A stretch of DNA of 64,000 nt from Puniceibacterium sp. IMCC21224 (GTDB taxonomy: Bacteria > Pseudomonadota > Alphaproteobacteria > Rhodobacterales > Rhodobacteraceae), in NCBI RefSeq assembly GCF_001038505.1, contig NZ_LDPY01000001.1, forward strand, positions 1,798,001 through 1,862,000. The letters run 5' to 3'. Every line of letters starts with the position of its first letter. The first letter of the stretch is position 1. Made by a program: the position numbers and the translations under genes. Below, piece by piece: positions 1 through 9,530 of the stretch. The notes below the pieces were generated by a model that saw nothing but the letters and a program-made list of their open reading frames with translations, ran no database searches and was not told where the DNA came from.

Positions 1-11
1 GGGGGGACATA

Positions 12-1820
12 TCAGGCCGCTGCTTCGGTCGCGTCGGCGTTTGGGGCGGGCGTATCGTGTTCGGGGCCGGCCCAGAGTGTCAAAATCCGGCGATGGTCGG
101 CGATCACCGGCGGAATCCTGGATTCTTCGGGGGTCAGGAACAGCGGCGGGTGCGAGGGCTGCGAACTGAGACAGATGACCAGCGGCGCGATGAGCAGTGG
201 CACACCGATTGGCAGCACCCAAAGCATGAGGCTCGGGGCGAGGGTCTGGGTAAGCAGGATCACCGCCAAACCCCAGCACTGAATCCACCAGCTGGCGGCA
301 AAGGAGTCCGCCAAAGTCAGCCGCCCGTCACCACGGGTCTGGGCCGGCCAGCCGCCATCGCGCCCCATCAGAACTTGCAGCACCGCCCGCGTTTGCCACA
401 TCAGCATGATCGGCGCATTGATCGACGACGTGACCAGTTCCGTCACCATTCCGCGCAGAGCGGTGATTGTTCCACCAAAGCCAGACACGCGTCCACGCAG
501 GGCGGCGTCCAGCAGGATCAGCACCTTGGGAAACACCAGCAGACCGAACACCCCAACTGCAAGGCCAACGGCCTTTGAGGTCTGGTCAGACGGAAACACC
601 GGGAACAGTTGGAACGGTTCGGGAAAGAAATCCGGCGCGGGGGCTGTCGCCGTCGCATAGAGGTTCGAGGCCAGAAACATTGCCCAGAACAGCGGTGCGA
701 TATAGCTTAGAATGCCTTGGAAAAATACGAATCGCGACCACGCTCTGAGCCGGGGCGCCGACAGCAGGCGGATATGTTGCAGATTGCCCTGACACCACCG
801 GCGGTCGCGCTTGGCAAAGTCGACCATGTTCTCGGGACCCTCTTCGTAAGATCCCGCCAGACTCGGGTCCATGCGCACCGACCAACCTGCGCGCGCAAGC
901 AGCGCAGCCTCGACGTAGTCATGGCTGAGGATATGCCCGCCAAAGGGAGGCGGACCGCTGAGTTCCGGCAGGGCGCAGCTGTCTGCAAACGCGCGCACCC
1001 GCACCAGCGCGTTATGGCCCCAGAACGGTCCGGTGACGCCCTGCATTGCTGCCTGACCGCGCGCAAAGACCGGCGAATAGAACCCCGCAGCGAACTGCAT
1101 CGCGCGTCCGAACCGCGAACGGGCGCTGGTGATACGCGGCAGAGTTTGCAACAGGCCCAATTTGGGATCGGCCTGCATTTGGCGGACCATCTCAGCGATA
1201 GTGCTGCCCTCCATCAGACTGTCGGCATCCAAGATTAGGGCATAGTCATAATTCGCCCCCGAGGATTCGAAAAAATCCTGAATGTTGCCCGCCTTGCGCC
1301 CGGTATTCTGAGCCCGCCGCCGATAGAAAAACCGCGCGGGCTTGCCCGCCTCGCGCCTGGCATCCTGCGCCCGATCGTCCCACAGGCGGACAAACCAGCT
1401 TTCTTCCTCGGCGGCGACGCGATCATCCTGCGTGTCTGACAACACCGCAAAATCAAAATGCTCTTCCAGCCGCATTCGCCTGATCGAGTCGTCCATCGCG
1501 GCGACGCGGGCAAAGACTACGGCGGGGGCTTCGTTGTAGACGGGCATCAGGATCGCGGTGCGGGTGGTAATCGGGGTTCCAAGCGGAGCGGGTGCAGGGC
1601 GTACGGAAATAAGCCCTTCGACGGATTGCATCGCCCCCCATGCCAGCCAGAAAGTTGTGATGAACACAAGCGCCGCGCGCACTCCGTCGACAATTTGCAG
1701 TCCGTCCGCCGCGCCAAACTGCAAGAACAGGGCCGCCGCCCCGATGCCAAGGCCAATACTGACGAGCAATGCAAAAGCACGCGCCGACAGCGCGTCGCCA
1801 GAGGGCTTTGACGGTGTCAT
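12..1820 (-). CDS. opgH: Glucans biosynthesis glucosyltransferase H
   Basis: Inner-membrane family 2 glycosyltransferase that polymerises the beta-glucan backbone of osmoregulated periplasmic glucans from UDP-glucose. Of 602 residues, the first 75 hold two membrane segments. The cytoplasmic GT2 domain shows the LMPVYNEA start near residue 92, the DAD metal/UDP site at 198-200, a catalytic-type Asp at about 301 (SHDYVEAALL) and the R-x-x-R-W signature at 338-342. Further membrane helices fill the C-terminal half. It is much shorter than the roughly 850-residue enterobacterial OpgH, mainly at the N terminus. It ends the opgG-opgI-opgH order; in Rhodobacter, opgC follows, which here would lie outside the window. 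Confidence 0.93.
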   Translation of the reverse strand: MTPSKPSGDALSARAFALLVSIGLGIGAAALFLQFGAADGLQIVDGVRAALVFITTFWLAWGAMQSVEGLISVRPAPAPLGTPITTRTAILMPVYNEAPAVVFARVAAMDDSIRRMRLEEHFDFAVLSDTQDDRVAAEEESWFVRLWDDRAQDARREAGKPARFFYRRRAQNTGRKAGNIQDFFESSGANYDYALILDADSLMEGSTIAEMVRQMQADPKLGLLQTLPRITSARSRFGRAMQFAAGFYSPVFARGQAAMQGVTGPFWGHNALVRVRAFADSCALPELSGPPPFGGHILSHDYVEAALLARAGWSVRMDPSLAGSYEEGPENMVDFAKRDRRWCQGNLQHIRLLSAPRLRAWSRFVFFQGILSYIAPLFWAMFLASNLYATATAPAPDFFPEPFQLFPVFPSDQTSKAVGLAVGVFGLLVFPKVLILLDAALRGRVSGFGGTITALRGMVTELVTSSINAPIMLMWQTRAVLQVLMGRDGGWPAQTRGDGRLTLADSFAASWWIQCWGLAVILLTQTLAPSLMLWVLPIGVPLLIAPLVICLSSQPSHPPLFLTPEESRIPPVIADHRRILTLWAGPEHDTPAPNADATEAAA

Positions 1821-1823
1821 TTT

Positions 1824-2057
1824 CTACCGGCCCCGGGCTGCCCGGCCGAAACCACTGACCAGGTCGCCAAACAGGCGCAGCACACCTGAGATACCGACAA
1901 ATGGCGCCTCGATCACCTGCGCTGGCATGACCAGCGGAGCATCGGGAAGCCTGGCGTCGTGCAGAACAACGGCCCTGCGCGCGGCGATTGCCCGCGCATC
2001 GGTAGCGGAAAAAGTAGAGTGTTGCGGCATCATTCGCGCATCCATTGGTATACCCAT
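1824..2057 (-). CDS. opgI: Small protein between opgG and opgH, positional OpgI
   Basis: A 77-residue frame that starts 28 bp inside the end of opgG and stops 3 bp before the opgH start, so it is tightly coupled to both. No catalytic motif or obvious signal peptide is visible. The C-terminal half is hydrophobic and basic, with a short stretch around residues 52-70 that could associate with the membrane. A small gene called opgI is known at this position in the Rhodobacter sphaeroides opgGIHC operon. Identity here rests on position and size, not on a remembered alignment. It could still be a chance frame. Confidence 0.5.
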   Translation of the reverse strand: MGIPMDARMMPQHSTFSATDARAIAARRAVVLHDARLPDAPLVMPAQVIEAPFVGISGVLRLFGDLVSGFGRAARGR

Positions 2058-3688
2058 GTTTCAGTTAGCTTGCGTCCAAAACCCGCAACATGGGCAACAA
2101 GTTCCACCAACTGCTCATTTCCTCCGTCTACGTCGATCACTAGTCGCCATTTTGTGGTGCCGTCGATCTTTGACAGGGCAATGTGCTGAATTTTGCCGCG
2201 TGAGACGGTCACAACCGGTTCCATCTCGGCATCAACCGGCAGACCCGCCATCAGCCCGCCATCAAAATCAATGACGAATTTGCGTAATGATGAGTTGGTT
2301 TCGGACACGCCAGAGGTGCCCCCCTGGCCGGCCAAGGTATTGACAATCCACGCGCGATCACCGTCCCGATCTGTGCCAAGCGCGCCCCACCGCAGCCGAT
2401 AGGCATATTCGCGCATCTCGCCCGCGCGCGGTTTGCTGGACGGCACCCAGAAGCTGACGATGTTGTCGTTGCCCTCCAGATCCGACGGGATCTCGACCAG
2501 GCGGATCGCGCCGCCGCCCCAGTCGCCTTGGGGTTCGACCAGCACCGAAGGTCGGTCCTGATAATGCGCGCCGGCATCCTGATAATCGTCAAACGCGCGG
2601 TCGCGCTGGATCAGACCAAAGGATTTTAGGTTCGGCTCACCCAGGTAAGAACTGGCCAGTCGCACAGGGTTGTTGAGCGGGCGCCACAGCACATCGCCAT
2701 CCTGACGCACCACCATCAGGGCGTTGCTGTCATGCACCTGCGGACGATAGTCGTCAAAGGTATCGCTGTTCTTTTCGTCGAACAGGAACATCGAGGTCAG
2801 CGCGGCCACCCCCAGCTGTTCTACATCGCGGCGAAAATGCAGTCTGGCGGTTACGTCAATCACTGTCTCAGCCCCTGGGCGAATGACGAAACGATACGCG
2901 CCAGTGCAGGACGGGCTGTCAAGGGCGGCATAGAGCACGACGTTTTCCTGACCCTCGGCGGGCCGTTCCAACCAGAACTCGGAAAAGCGCGGGAATTCTT
3001 CGGTTCCGCTTAGCCCGGTATTGATCGCTAGGCCCCGCGCCGACAGACCATAGCTGCTGTCGCGCGCCAGAGCGCGAAAATAGGACGCTCCGACGAATGA
3101 GACCAGCTCATCGAATTTGTCAGCGCGGTTCAGCGGCGTGTTCAGACGAAAACCCGCCACCCCCGGAAGGTCCTGATTCTTTGGTACACGGTCGGCCAGA
3201 TCGTTGTAATACAGGAAATCCTCGGTCGAAAAGGTCATCGGCACCTGCACGCCGTTCACCACCTCATGGATCGCCACAGTGGTCTTGTAGAGCCAGCCGG
3301 GATGAAAGGCGTGGACGCGAAACAGCGCACCTTCTTCGCGCCAGCGCGCCCGCTCGGGATTGAACTGGATCAGGCGGTAATCATCGTAATCGAGATCCGC
3401 GATCACCTCTGGCGCCTCGATCGGCGCAACGTAGTCAGCCTGCGCCGCCTCGGCCATGCGTGCATCCAGCCAGTCAAAAGAAAACGGCTGTTGCTCAACC
3501 GGTTCCGCGACAGGCTGCCCTTCGGCCGTTGCTGTTTCCGGGGCTTCCTGCTCTGGTCCGGTGTCCTGCTGGGCCAGGGCGCTGCGTGCGAAAGCAATCG
3601 CAGCCACCGATCCCGTCAGGGTGGCAATAACGGAACGACGCGTGGGCCGTGATGGACCTGCTTCAGGGGACAGTGATTTTACAGACAT
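2030..3688 (-). CDS. opgG: Periplasmic glucan biosynthesis protein OpgG/OpgD
   Basis: Periplasmic protein needed for periplasmic glucan synthesis, proposed to shape or branch the glucan chain as it leaves OpgH. The start chosen at 3688 gives 552 residues; an in-frame ATG at 3739 would add 17 residues without an obvious ribosome site. Shortly after the start is a twin-arginine signal (PTRRSVIATL, then a hydrophobic stretch ending ARSALAQ), so export is probably by Tat, as known for OpgD. The mature part has the family's all-beta body with conserved pieces such as YRLIQFNPERARW and VHAFHPGWLY. It is first in the opgG-opgI-opgH operon. Confidence 0.93.
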   Translation of the reverse strand: MSVKSLSPEAGPSRPTRRSVIATLTGSVAAIAFARSALAQQDTGPEQEAPETATAEGQPVAEPVEQQPFSFDWLDARMAEAAQADYVAPIEAPEVIADLDYDDYRLIQFNPERARWREEGALFRVHAFHPGWLYKTTVAIHEVVNGVQVPMTFSTEDFLYYNDLADRVPKNQDLPGVAGFRLNTPLNRADKFDELVSFVGASYFRALARDSSYGLSARGLAINTGLSGTEEFPRFSEFWLERPAEGQENVVLYAALDSPSCTGAYRFVIRPGAETVIDVTARLHFRRDVEQLGVAALTSMFLFDEKNSDTFDDYRPQVHDSNALMVVRQDGDVLWRPLNNPVRLASSYLGEPNLKSFGLIQRDRAFDDYQDAGAHYQDRPSVLVEPQGDWGGGAIRLVEIPSDLEGNDNIVSFWVPSSKPRAGEMREYAYRLRWGALGTDRDGDRAWIVNTLAGQGGTSGVSETNSSLRKFVIDFDGGLMAGLPVDAEMEPVVTVSRGKIQHIALSKIDGTTKWRLVIDVDGGNEQLVELVAHVAGFGRKLTETWVYQWMRE

Positions 3689-4265
3689 TGAACCAAGATT
3701 GCTTCCCGTACACACAGATATCCTGCACGTGCGACTCATTCACACGACAGTTCAGTGGCGCTAGTTCAATTATGTCCGCTTTTGCTGCACCGCCACATAA
3801 ATCTGTTGAACTGGTTGAGAACTGGCGGTTTTTCGCAAATTCATATGCTGAATTTTCGGGGTTTCTTGCCGTTTCTTATGTCCTGCGTTTGTGACGTGCA
3901 TAAATATCTGGCTTACTGGCTGTGGCTGTGCACCGAGCAGGCACGTCTCAGGATAGGGAGCGGATGATCGAAGAACTAGGTCTATATGGGGTTTGGGCTG
4001 CCTGTCTGGGGGGCCGATGCGCTGCTCGGTTCGACCGCGCACCAAATTAAACTGCGACTCGCCATGGACGTTGCGGGGTGAATCCAATGCCCCTGAAACG
4101 CACCGATGCAGGATCGGAGCCATGGCTGGATGCACATAAATCTGGTGCCACGACGGATACGCTGGGGGCGATGTCATCCTCCGCGGATATCTCTTCATTT
4201 TTTATTTTATATCAATTAATTGTGGGATTAAAGTAACCCAGTAGATTAAGAGTCATTCCCGTATT
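3689..4265. other. Non-coding gap between opgG and hutU
   Basis: About 580 bp between the opgG start and the end of hutU. It must hold the opgG promoter on the minus strand, but no convincing box pair was found. The part at 4190-4250 is notably A+T rich. A 28-codon frame on plus from 3964 has a good AGGGAG ribosome site just upstream, but the peptide is not recognised and shifts frame into another short open stretch ending near 4081, so a decayed gene is possible. A minus-strand frame at 3770-4198 has unlikely composition and was not accepted. Confidence 0.5.
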
Positions 4266-5936
4266 TCATCGCCCCAGAATACCCGGCAGGTTCAGCTGGT
4301 TTTCGCGCGCGCAGTCCAATGCGATATCGTAGCCCGCATCGGCGTGGCGCATCACACCGGTGGCCGGATCATTCCACAGCACATTAGCGATACGGCGGTC
4401 GGCATCTTCGGTGCCGTCGCAGCAAATCACCATCCCAGAATGCTGGGAAAAGCCCATGCCTACGCCGCCACCATGGTGCAGCGACACCCATGTCGCGCCA
4501 CTCGCCACGTTCAGCATGGCGTTGAGCAGCGGCCAGTCGCTGACCGCATCCGATCCGTCGCGCATCGCCTCGGTCTCGCGGTTGGGGCTCGCGACCGAAC
4601 CACTGTCGAGGTGGTCGCGGCCAATCACTACCGGCGCGCTCAGCTCTCCGGTGCGGACCATTTCGTTGAACGCCAGCCCCAGCTTGTCACGCAAGCCCAG
4701 ACCAACCCAGCAGATCCGCGCGGGCAGGCCCTGAAACGCGATCCGTTCGCGCGCCATATCCAGCCAGTTGTGCAGATGCGGGTCGTCAATCAGTTCTTTG
4801 ACCTTGGCATCGGTCTTGTAGATGTCCTCGGGGTCGCCGGACAGCGCGCACCAGCGGAATGGCCCCACGCCACGGCAGAATAGTGGGCGGATGTAGGCAG
4901 GTACAAAGCCGGGGAAGGCAAAGGCGTTTTCCAACCCTTCTTCTTGCGCGACCTGCCGGATGTTGTTGCCGTAATCCAGTGTCGGCACCCCGGCGTTCCA
5001 AAAATCCACCATCGCGGCGACCTGCACTTTCATGCTGGCGCGGGCGGCTTTTTCCACCGCCTTGGGGGCCGTTTCCTGTTTTGCACGCCATTCGGCCACG
5101 CTCCAGCCCTGCGGGAGATAGCCGTGGATCGGATCATGCGCGCTGGTCTGGTCGGTAACGATATCGGGTTTCACACCGCGCTTGACCAGTTCGGGAAATA
5201 CGTCCGCCGCATTGCCGATCAGCGCCACAGATTTCGCCTCTCCGGCCTTGGTCCAGCGTTCGATCATCGCCAGCGCCTCGTCCAGATCGCTGGTCTTTTC
5301 ATCGACATAGCGGGTACGCAGGCGGAAATCGGCGCGGGTTTCGTCACATTCCACCGCCAGACAGCAGGCCCCGGCCATCACCGCGGCCAAAGGCTGTGCA
5401 CCGCCCATGCCGCCCAGACCGCCCGTCAGGATCCAGCGGCCCTTGAGTGAGCCGTCATAATGCTGGCGACCGGCCTCCATGAAGGTCTCGTAGGTGCCTT
5501 GCACGATGCCCTGGGTGCCGATGTAGATCCAGGATCCGGCGGTCATCTGGCCGTACATCGCCAGACCTTTTTTATCCAGCTCGTTGAAATGGTCCCATGT
5601 GGCCCAGTGCGGCACGAGGTTGGAGTTGGCGATCAGCACGCGCGGCGCGTCCTTGTGGGTGCGAAACACGCCCACGGGCTTGCCGGATTGTACCAGTAGT
5701 GTTTCGTCATCGTTGAGCGTCTTGAGCGTGGCGACGATGCTGTCAAAATCCTCCCATGTGCGGGCGGCGCGTCCGATGCCGCCGTAAACCACCAATTCAT
5801 GCGGATTTTCGGCCACATCGGGGTGCAGGTTGTTCATCAGCATCCGCATCGGTGCTTCGGTCAGCCAGCTCTTGCAGGTAATCTCGGGTCCGGTGGGCGG
5901 ATAGACGTCGCGCAGGTTGTGGCGGGAATTTGTCAT
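4266..5936 (-). CDS. hutU: Urocanate hydratase
   Basis: Second step of histidine degradation: adds water to urocanate to give imidazolonepropionate, using tightly bound NAD+ as an electrophile. The length, 556 residues, matches the family (about 557). The signature [10 protein letters not shown] carries Cys409, equivalent to Cys410 of the Pseudomonas enzyme, and the NAD-binding glycine region [13 protein letters not shown] is present. The start overlaps the hutG stop by 4 bp. It is the last gene of hutI-hutH-hutG-hutU. Confidence 0.98.
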   Translation of the reverse strand: MTNSRHNLRDVYPPTGPEITCKSWLTEAPMRMLMNNLHPDVAENPHELVVYGGIGRAARTWEDFDSIVATLKTLNDDETLLVQSGKPVGVFRTHKDAPRVLIANSNLVPHWATWDHFNELDKKGLAMYGQMTAGSWIYIGTQGIVQGTYETFMEAGRQHYDGSLKGRWILTGGLGGMGGAQPLAAVMAGACCLAVECDETRADFRLRTRYVDEKTSDLDEALAMIERWTKAGEAKSVALIGNAADVFPELVKRGVKPDIVTDQTSAHDPIHGYLPQGWSVAEWRAKQETAPKAVEKAARASMKVQVAAMVDFWNAGVPTLDYGNNIRQVAQEEGLENAFAFPGFVPAYIRPLFCRGVGPFRWCALSGDPEDIYKTDAKVKELIDDPHLHNWLDMARERIAFQGLPARICWVGLGLRDKLGLAFNEMVRTGELSAPVVIGRDHLDSGSVASPNRETEAMRDGSDAVSDWPLLNAMLNVASGATWVSLHHGGGVGMGFSQHSGMVICCDGTEDADRRIANVLWNDPATGVMRHADAGYDIALDCARENQLNLPGILGR

Positions 5937-6733
5937 CTTGTGCCTCCGAGGGATGGGGCCAGTTGGGCCAAAGTGGTCAGGATTTCGCGCAGATGGACGC
6001 GCAGGCGATCGGATTTCGGTGTGTCATAGGCCCATGGCGCACATTCATCGGTGAGGTAGGCGGATTGCGCCAATTCCATCTGAATCGCGTGCACCCCGTC
6101 GGTGGGGCGCCCGTAGTGCCGGGTGGTCCAGCCGCCCTTGAACCTGCCATTGGTCACAGCGGTATAGCCTTGCGCCTGGGTGCAAATGTTGCTGGTTGCC
6201 GCGGCGATTTCCGGCGCGCAGGTCAGGCCGTCGTTGGTGCCGATGTTAAAGTCGGGCAAAGTGCCATCGAACAGAAACGGGATGTTCCCCCGGATCGAGT
6301 GGCAATCATACAGGATTGCAACCCCATGTCTGGCATGTACCCGCACGACTTCGGCCGCGAGGGCGGCGTGGTAGGGGGTATGCCAGGTGTCGCGCCGAAG
6401 TGAGATTTCGGCTGCGTCGGGCGGGCTGTTCCAGATTTCCTCGCCTTCGAAATCAGTGAGTGGCACCAGTCCGGTGGTGTTCTGGCCGGGATATAGGCTC
6501 TGGCCGCTTGGGTCGCGGTTGGCGTCGATCACGTAGCGATGAAAGGTGGCACGCACCGTCGTGACGCCGGGCAGCAGGCCATCATACAGTTGATGAATAT
6601 GCCAGTCGGTGTCAGCCAGTGTGCGGCCCAACGGGTTCAGCTGGGCCATGATGTCATCGGGCACATGGGTGCCGGTATGCGGCAGGCCCAGAATGACCGG
6701 GCTGTCGCCGCGGGTAACGTCGACCGGGGTCAT
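5933..6733 (-). CDS. hutG: N-formylglutamate deformylase
   Basis: Zinc amidohydrolase that splits N-formylglutamate into glutamate and formate, the last step of the five-step histidine pathway. At 266 residues it is normal for the FGase family. Motifs include the early [19 protein letters not shown] with likely metal-binding Asp/His, and a conserved [12 protein letters not shown] segment. It overlaps hutH and hutU by 4 bp each, so translation is coupled. Its presence with hutF means formimidoylglutamate is first deiminated rather than split directly to formamide. Confidence 0.95.
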   Translation of the reverse strand: MTPVDVTRGDSPVILGLPHTGTHVPDDIMAQLNPLGRTLADTDWHIHQLYDGLLPGVTTVRATFHRYVIDANRDPSGQSLYPGQNTTGLVPLTDFEGEEIWNSPPDAAEISLRRDTWHTPYHAALAAEVVRVHARHGVAILYDCHSIRGNIPFLFDGTLPDFNIGTNDGLTCAPEIAAATSNICTQAQGYTAVTNGRFKGGWTTRHYGRPTDGVHAIQMELAQSAYLTDECAPWAYDTPKSDRLRVHLREILTTLAQLAPSLGGTR

Positions 6734-8271
6734 GCGCGCTCTCCTTTGACAAATGCAGGTAAATCGACGGCATCCACCAGGCGGCCATGCGCGACCATCC
6801 TGGCTGCGGCCTCAAGCGACGGGGCGAGGTACCTATCTTCGTTCAAAGCATCAACTTCGAGCCGTAATTCACTGACAACACGCTGTAATGGCAAAGACGT
6901 TTGCAGTGGATGGCGAAAGCCAATGCCTTGGGCCGCGCAGATCGCCTCGACCCCCAGAATGACGTTGAGGTTGGCGTTCATCCTTTCCAGACGCCGTGCG
7001 GCGTGGGCGGCCATGCTCACGTGATCCTCTTGATTGGCAGACGTCGGCGTGCTGTCGGTGGTGCAGGGATTGGCGAGGTGCTTGTTCTCGCTCATCAATG
7101 CGGCGGTGGTGACCTCGGCGATCATCAGGCCAGAGTTCAGGCCGGGATCGGGGGTCAGGAACGGCGGCAGATCAAAGCTTAGCGTCGGGTCGACCATCAG
7201 CGCAACCCGGCGCTGCGCTATTGCGCCGATCTCGGAAATCGCGACGGCAATCTGGTCCGCAGCAAATCCTACGGGTTCGGCGTGAAAATTCCCGCCCGAC
7301 ACGATCAACCCCTCTTCGACCAGCACCAGCGGGTTGTCTGTCACGGCGTTGGCCTCAACCTCCAAGGTGCGGGCGGCAAAGTGCAGAAGATCCATTGCAG
7401 CGCCGCTCACCTGCGGCTGACAGCGGATGCAGTAGGGATCCTGGACGCGGCTATCGCCGTCGCGGTGGCTCTCGCGGATTTCAGATCCTTGCATCAGCGC
7501 CCGCTGCGCCCGCGCCACGGCGATTTGTCCGGCATGGCCGCGCAGCGTGTGAATGGCGTCCTGTAACGGCGCGGTGGATCCCATGATGGCATCGGTGGAC
7601 AGGGCCGCCGTGATCACGCAGGTCGCCGCATTCTGCCACGCCCCCCACAGGCCGACCAGCGCGCAGGCGGTTGAAAACTGAGTGCCGTTGATCAGTGCCA
7701 ACCCTTCCTTTGGACCCAATGTGATTGGCTCAATCCCCGCCATAGCCAGAGCAGCGCCGCCAGGCATCCGCGTGCCCTGCCACAGCGCCTCGCCTTCGCC
7801 GATCATCACTGCGGCCATATGGGCCAGGGGGGCCAGATCGCCGGATGCGCCAACCGACCCTTGATCGGGGATCACCGGGATCACGCCTTTTGCCAGCATC
7901 GCCTCAATCAGCGCGACAGTGGACCACGCAACGCCTGAGGCACCACGCCCCAGGGACAGTAGTTTCAGCGCCATCATCAGCCGGGTTGTGTTTGTGTCCA
8001 GCGCGGCGCCGACGCCGCAGCAATGCGACAGGATCAGGTTGCGCTGCAGCCGGGCAGTGTCGCCCGACGCGATCTTGACGCTGGCGAGTTTGCCGAAACC
8101 CGTGTTGACGCCGTAGACTGCGGCGTCGCCCTGTGCCGCCCGCGCCACCAATGCCGCTGCGGCTTCGATCCCCGGACGCGCCGCGGGGTCGAGCGTGACC
8201 GCAGCGTCCGCGGTCCAGATCGCGCGCAGGGTTGCCAGAGAGGTGGTGCCGGGGGTCAGGGTGATACTCAT
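6730..8271 (-). CDS. hutH: Histidine ammonia-lyase
   Basis: First step of histidine degradation: non-oxidative deamination of histidine to urocanate. The enzyme makes its own MIO cofactor from Ala-Ser-Gly, which is at 142-144 in [14 protein letters not shown], matching Ser143 of the Pseudomonas enzyme. The length of 513 residues is typical. YGVNTGFG near residues 53-60 carries the catalytic Tyr, and [12 protein letters not shown] is also present. The gene overlaps hutI and hutG by 4 bp on either side. Confidence 0.98.
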   Translation of the reverse strand: MSITLTPGTTSLATLRAIWTADAAVTLDPAARPGIEAAAALVARAAQGDAAVYGVNTGFGKLASVKIASGDTARLQRNLILSHCCGVGAALDTNTTRLMMALKLLSLGRGASGVAWSTVALIEAMLAKGVIPVIPDQGSVGASGDLAPLAHMAAVMIGEGEALWQGTRMPGGAALAMAGIEPITLGPKEGLALINGTQFSTACALVGLWGAWQNAATCVITAALSTDAIMGSTAPLQDAIHTLRGHAGQIAVARAQRALMQGSEIRESHRDGDSRVQDPYCIRCQPQVSGAAMDLLHFAARTLEVEANAVTDNPLVLVEEGLIVSGGNFHAEPVGFAADQIAVAISEIGAIAQRRVALMVDPTLSFDLPPFLTPDPGLNSGLMIAEVTTAALMSENKHLANPCTTDSTPTSANQEDHVSMAAHAARRLERMNANLNVILGVEAICAAQGIGFRHPLQTSLPLQRVVSELRLEVDALNEDRYLAPSLEAAARMVAHGRLVDAVDLPAFVKGERA

Positions 8272-9455
8272 GATGCTCCGCCAAATATCCGCTGATGCAG
8301 GGGGTTAAATCCGATGCGATAGGCCAGTTCCGCCGGGTGGGACGCATCCCATACCGCCAGATCGGCCCGCATCCCTGCCACGATGCGTCCCCGGTCGGCG
8401 CATCCCAGGGCGCGGGCGGCCTGAACCGTCACGCCCTGCATCGCCTCAAGCGGAGTCAGCCGGAACAATGTGCAGCCCATGTTCATCGCCAGCAGCAATG
8501 AGGCAAGCGGCGATGAGCCGGGGTTGCAGTCGGTGGCCAGCGCCATAGGAACGCCGTGGTCGCGAAACGCCTGCACGGGCGGCATTCGGGTTTCGCGCAG
8601 AGTGTAGAACGCGCCGGGCAGCAGCACCGCGACTGTGCCGGACCGGGCCAGTGCGGCAGCATCCGCAGGCGTTGCGTATTCCACGTGGTCCGCCGACAAC
8701 GCGCCATAGGTGGCTGCCAGTTGTGTGCCGCCAATGTTCGACAATTGCTCGGCATGGAGTTTCACCGGCAAACCCAGTTCTTGCGCGACATCAAAGACCC
8801 GTGCGATCTGCGCGGTGTCAAAGGCGATGCCTTCGCAGAACCCGTCCACAGCATCGACCAGCCCCTGAGCATGGGCGGTGCGCAGGGTCGGGATGCAGAT
8901 TTCGTCGATATACGTGTCGGCATCCATGCCCATGGGCACAGCGTGGGCACCAAGAAAGCTGGTGCGGACATCAATCGGGCGCATCTTTGCAATCTTGCGG
9001 GCGACGCGCAGCATTTTCAGTTCGGTGTCAGTGTCCAGCCCGTAGCCGGATTTCACCTCGATCAGGGTCACGCCTTCGCGGATCAGGGCATCGGCGCGGG
9101 TCAGGGCATCCGTCAGCAGCGCGTCCTCGGTCGCGGTGCGGGTCGCCGTGACGGTCGAGATGATGCCACCGCCAGCGCGTGCCACCTCTTCGTAGCTGGC
9201 ACCGTTCAAGCGCAATTCAAATTCAGCGGCGCGATTGCCGCCAAAGACCAGATGGGTGTGACAGTCGATCAGTGCGGGGGTGATCATACGCCCCTGCATG
9301 TCGTGCTGTTCCAGCCCGGCATATTCTGCAGGCAAATCAGTTTCCCGGCCGACCCATGCGATCGTCGCTCCGTCTATCACAATGGCACCTGCCTCAATCA
9401 GGCCAAAGCCTGTTCCTTTGGCAAGTGTCGCAATTTTGGCGTTTGTCAGGATCAT
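8268..9455 (-). CDS. hutI: Imidazolonepropionase
   Basis: Third step of histidine degradation: opens the imidazolone ring to give N-formimidoylglutamate. It is an amidohydrolase-superfamily TIM barrel of 395 residues with the metal motif [10 protein letters not shown] (His66, His68), KSGYGLD, a His-rich KLHAEQLSN segment and the [10 protein letters not shown] metal Asp near the end. It is the first gene of the minus-strand hut operon; its start faces hutF across 75 bp holding a palindrome. Confidence 0.97.
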   Translation of the reverse strand: MILTNAKIATLAKGTGFGLIEAGAIVIDGATIAWVGRETDLPAEYAGLEQHDMQGRMITPALIDCHTHLVFGGNRAAEFELRLNGASYEEVARAGGGIISTVTATRTATEDALLTDALTRADALIREGVTLIEVKSGYGLDTDTELKMLRVARKIAKMRPIDVRTSFLGAHAVPMGMDADTYIDEICIPTLRTAHAQGLVDAVDGFCEGIAFDTAQIARVFDVAQELGLPVKLHAEQLSNIGGTQLAATYGALSADHVEYATPADAAALARSGTVAVLLPGAFYTLRETRMPPVQAFRDHGVPMALATDCNPGSSPLASLLLAMNMGCTLFRLTPLEAMQGVTVQAARALGCADRGRIVAGMRADLAVWDASHPAELAYRIGFNPLHQRIFGGAS

Positions 9456-9492
9456 TGGCAGTGGCCCACTTGTGTCATACGCTTAGCTTGTT

Positions 9493-9510
9493 ATTATGCA
9501 TGCACATAAT
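9493..9510. promoter_or_regulatory. Palindrome in hutI/hutF divergent promoter, likely HutC operator
   Basis: Inverted repeat ATTATG-N6-CATAAT centred between the hutI start (9455, minus) and the hutF start (9531, plus). The spacer CATGCA lengthens the partial symmetry, and CTTG and CAAG flank it asymmetrically. A GntR-family repressor gene (hutC) ends the hutF transcript, and known HutC proteins bind palindromes in hut promoters, so this is the natural operator. Binding is inferred. Confidence 0.6.
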
Positions 9511-9530
9511 ATCTGTCAAGCGAGGATGCG

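Noticed and set aside
3770..4198. 142-codon minus frame between opgG and hutU
   Set aside because: Unlikely amino-acid composition, no ribosome site, lies in promoter region.
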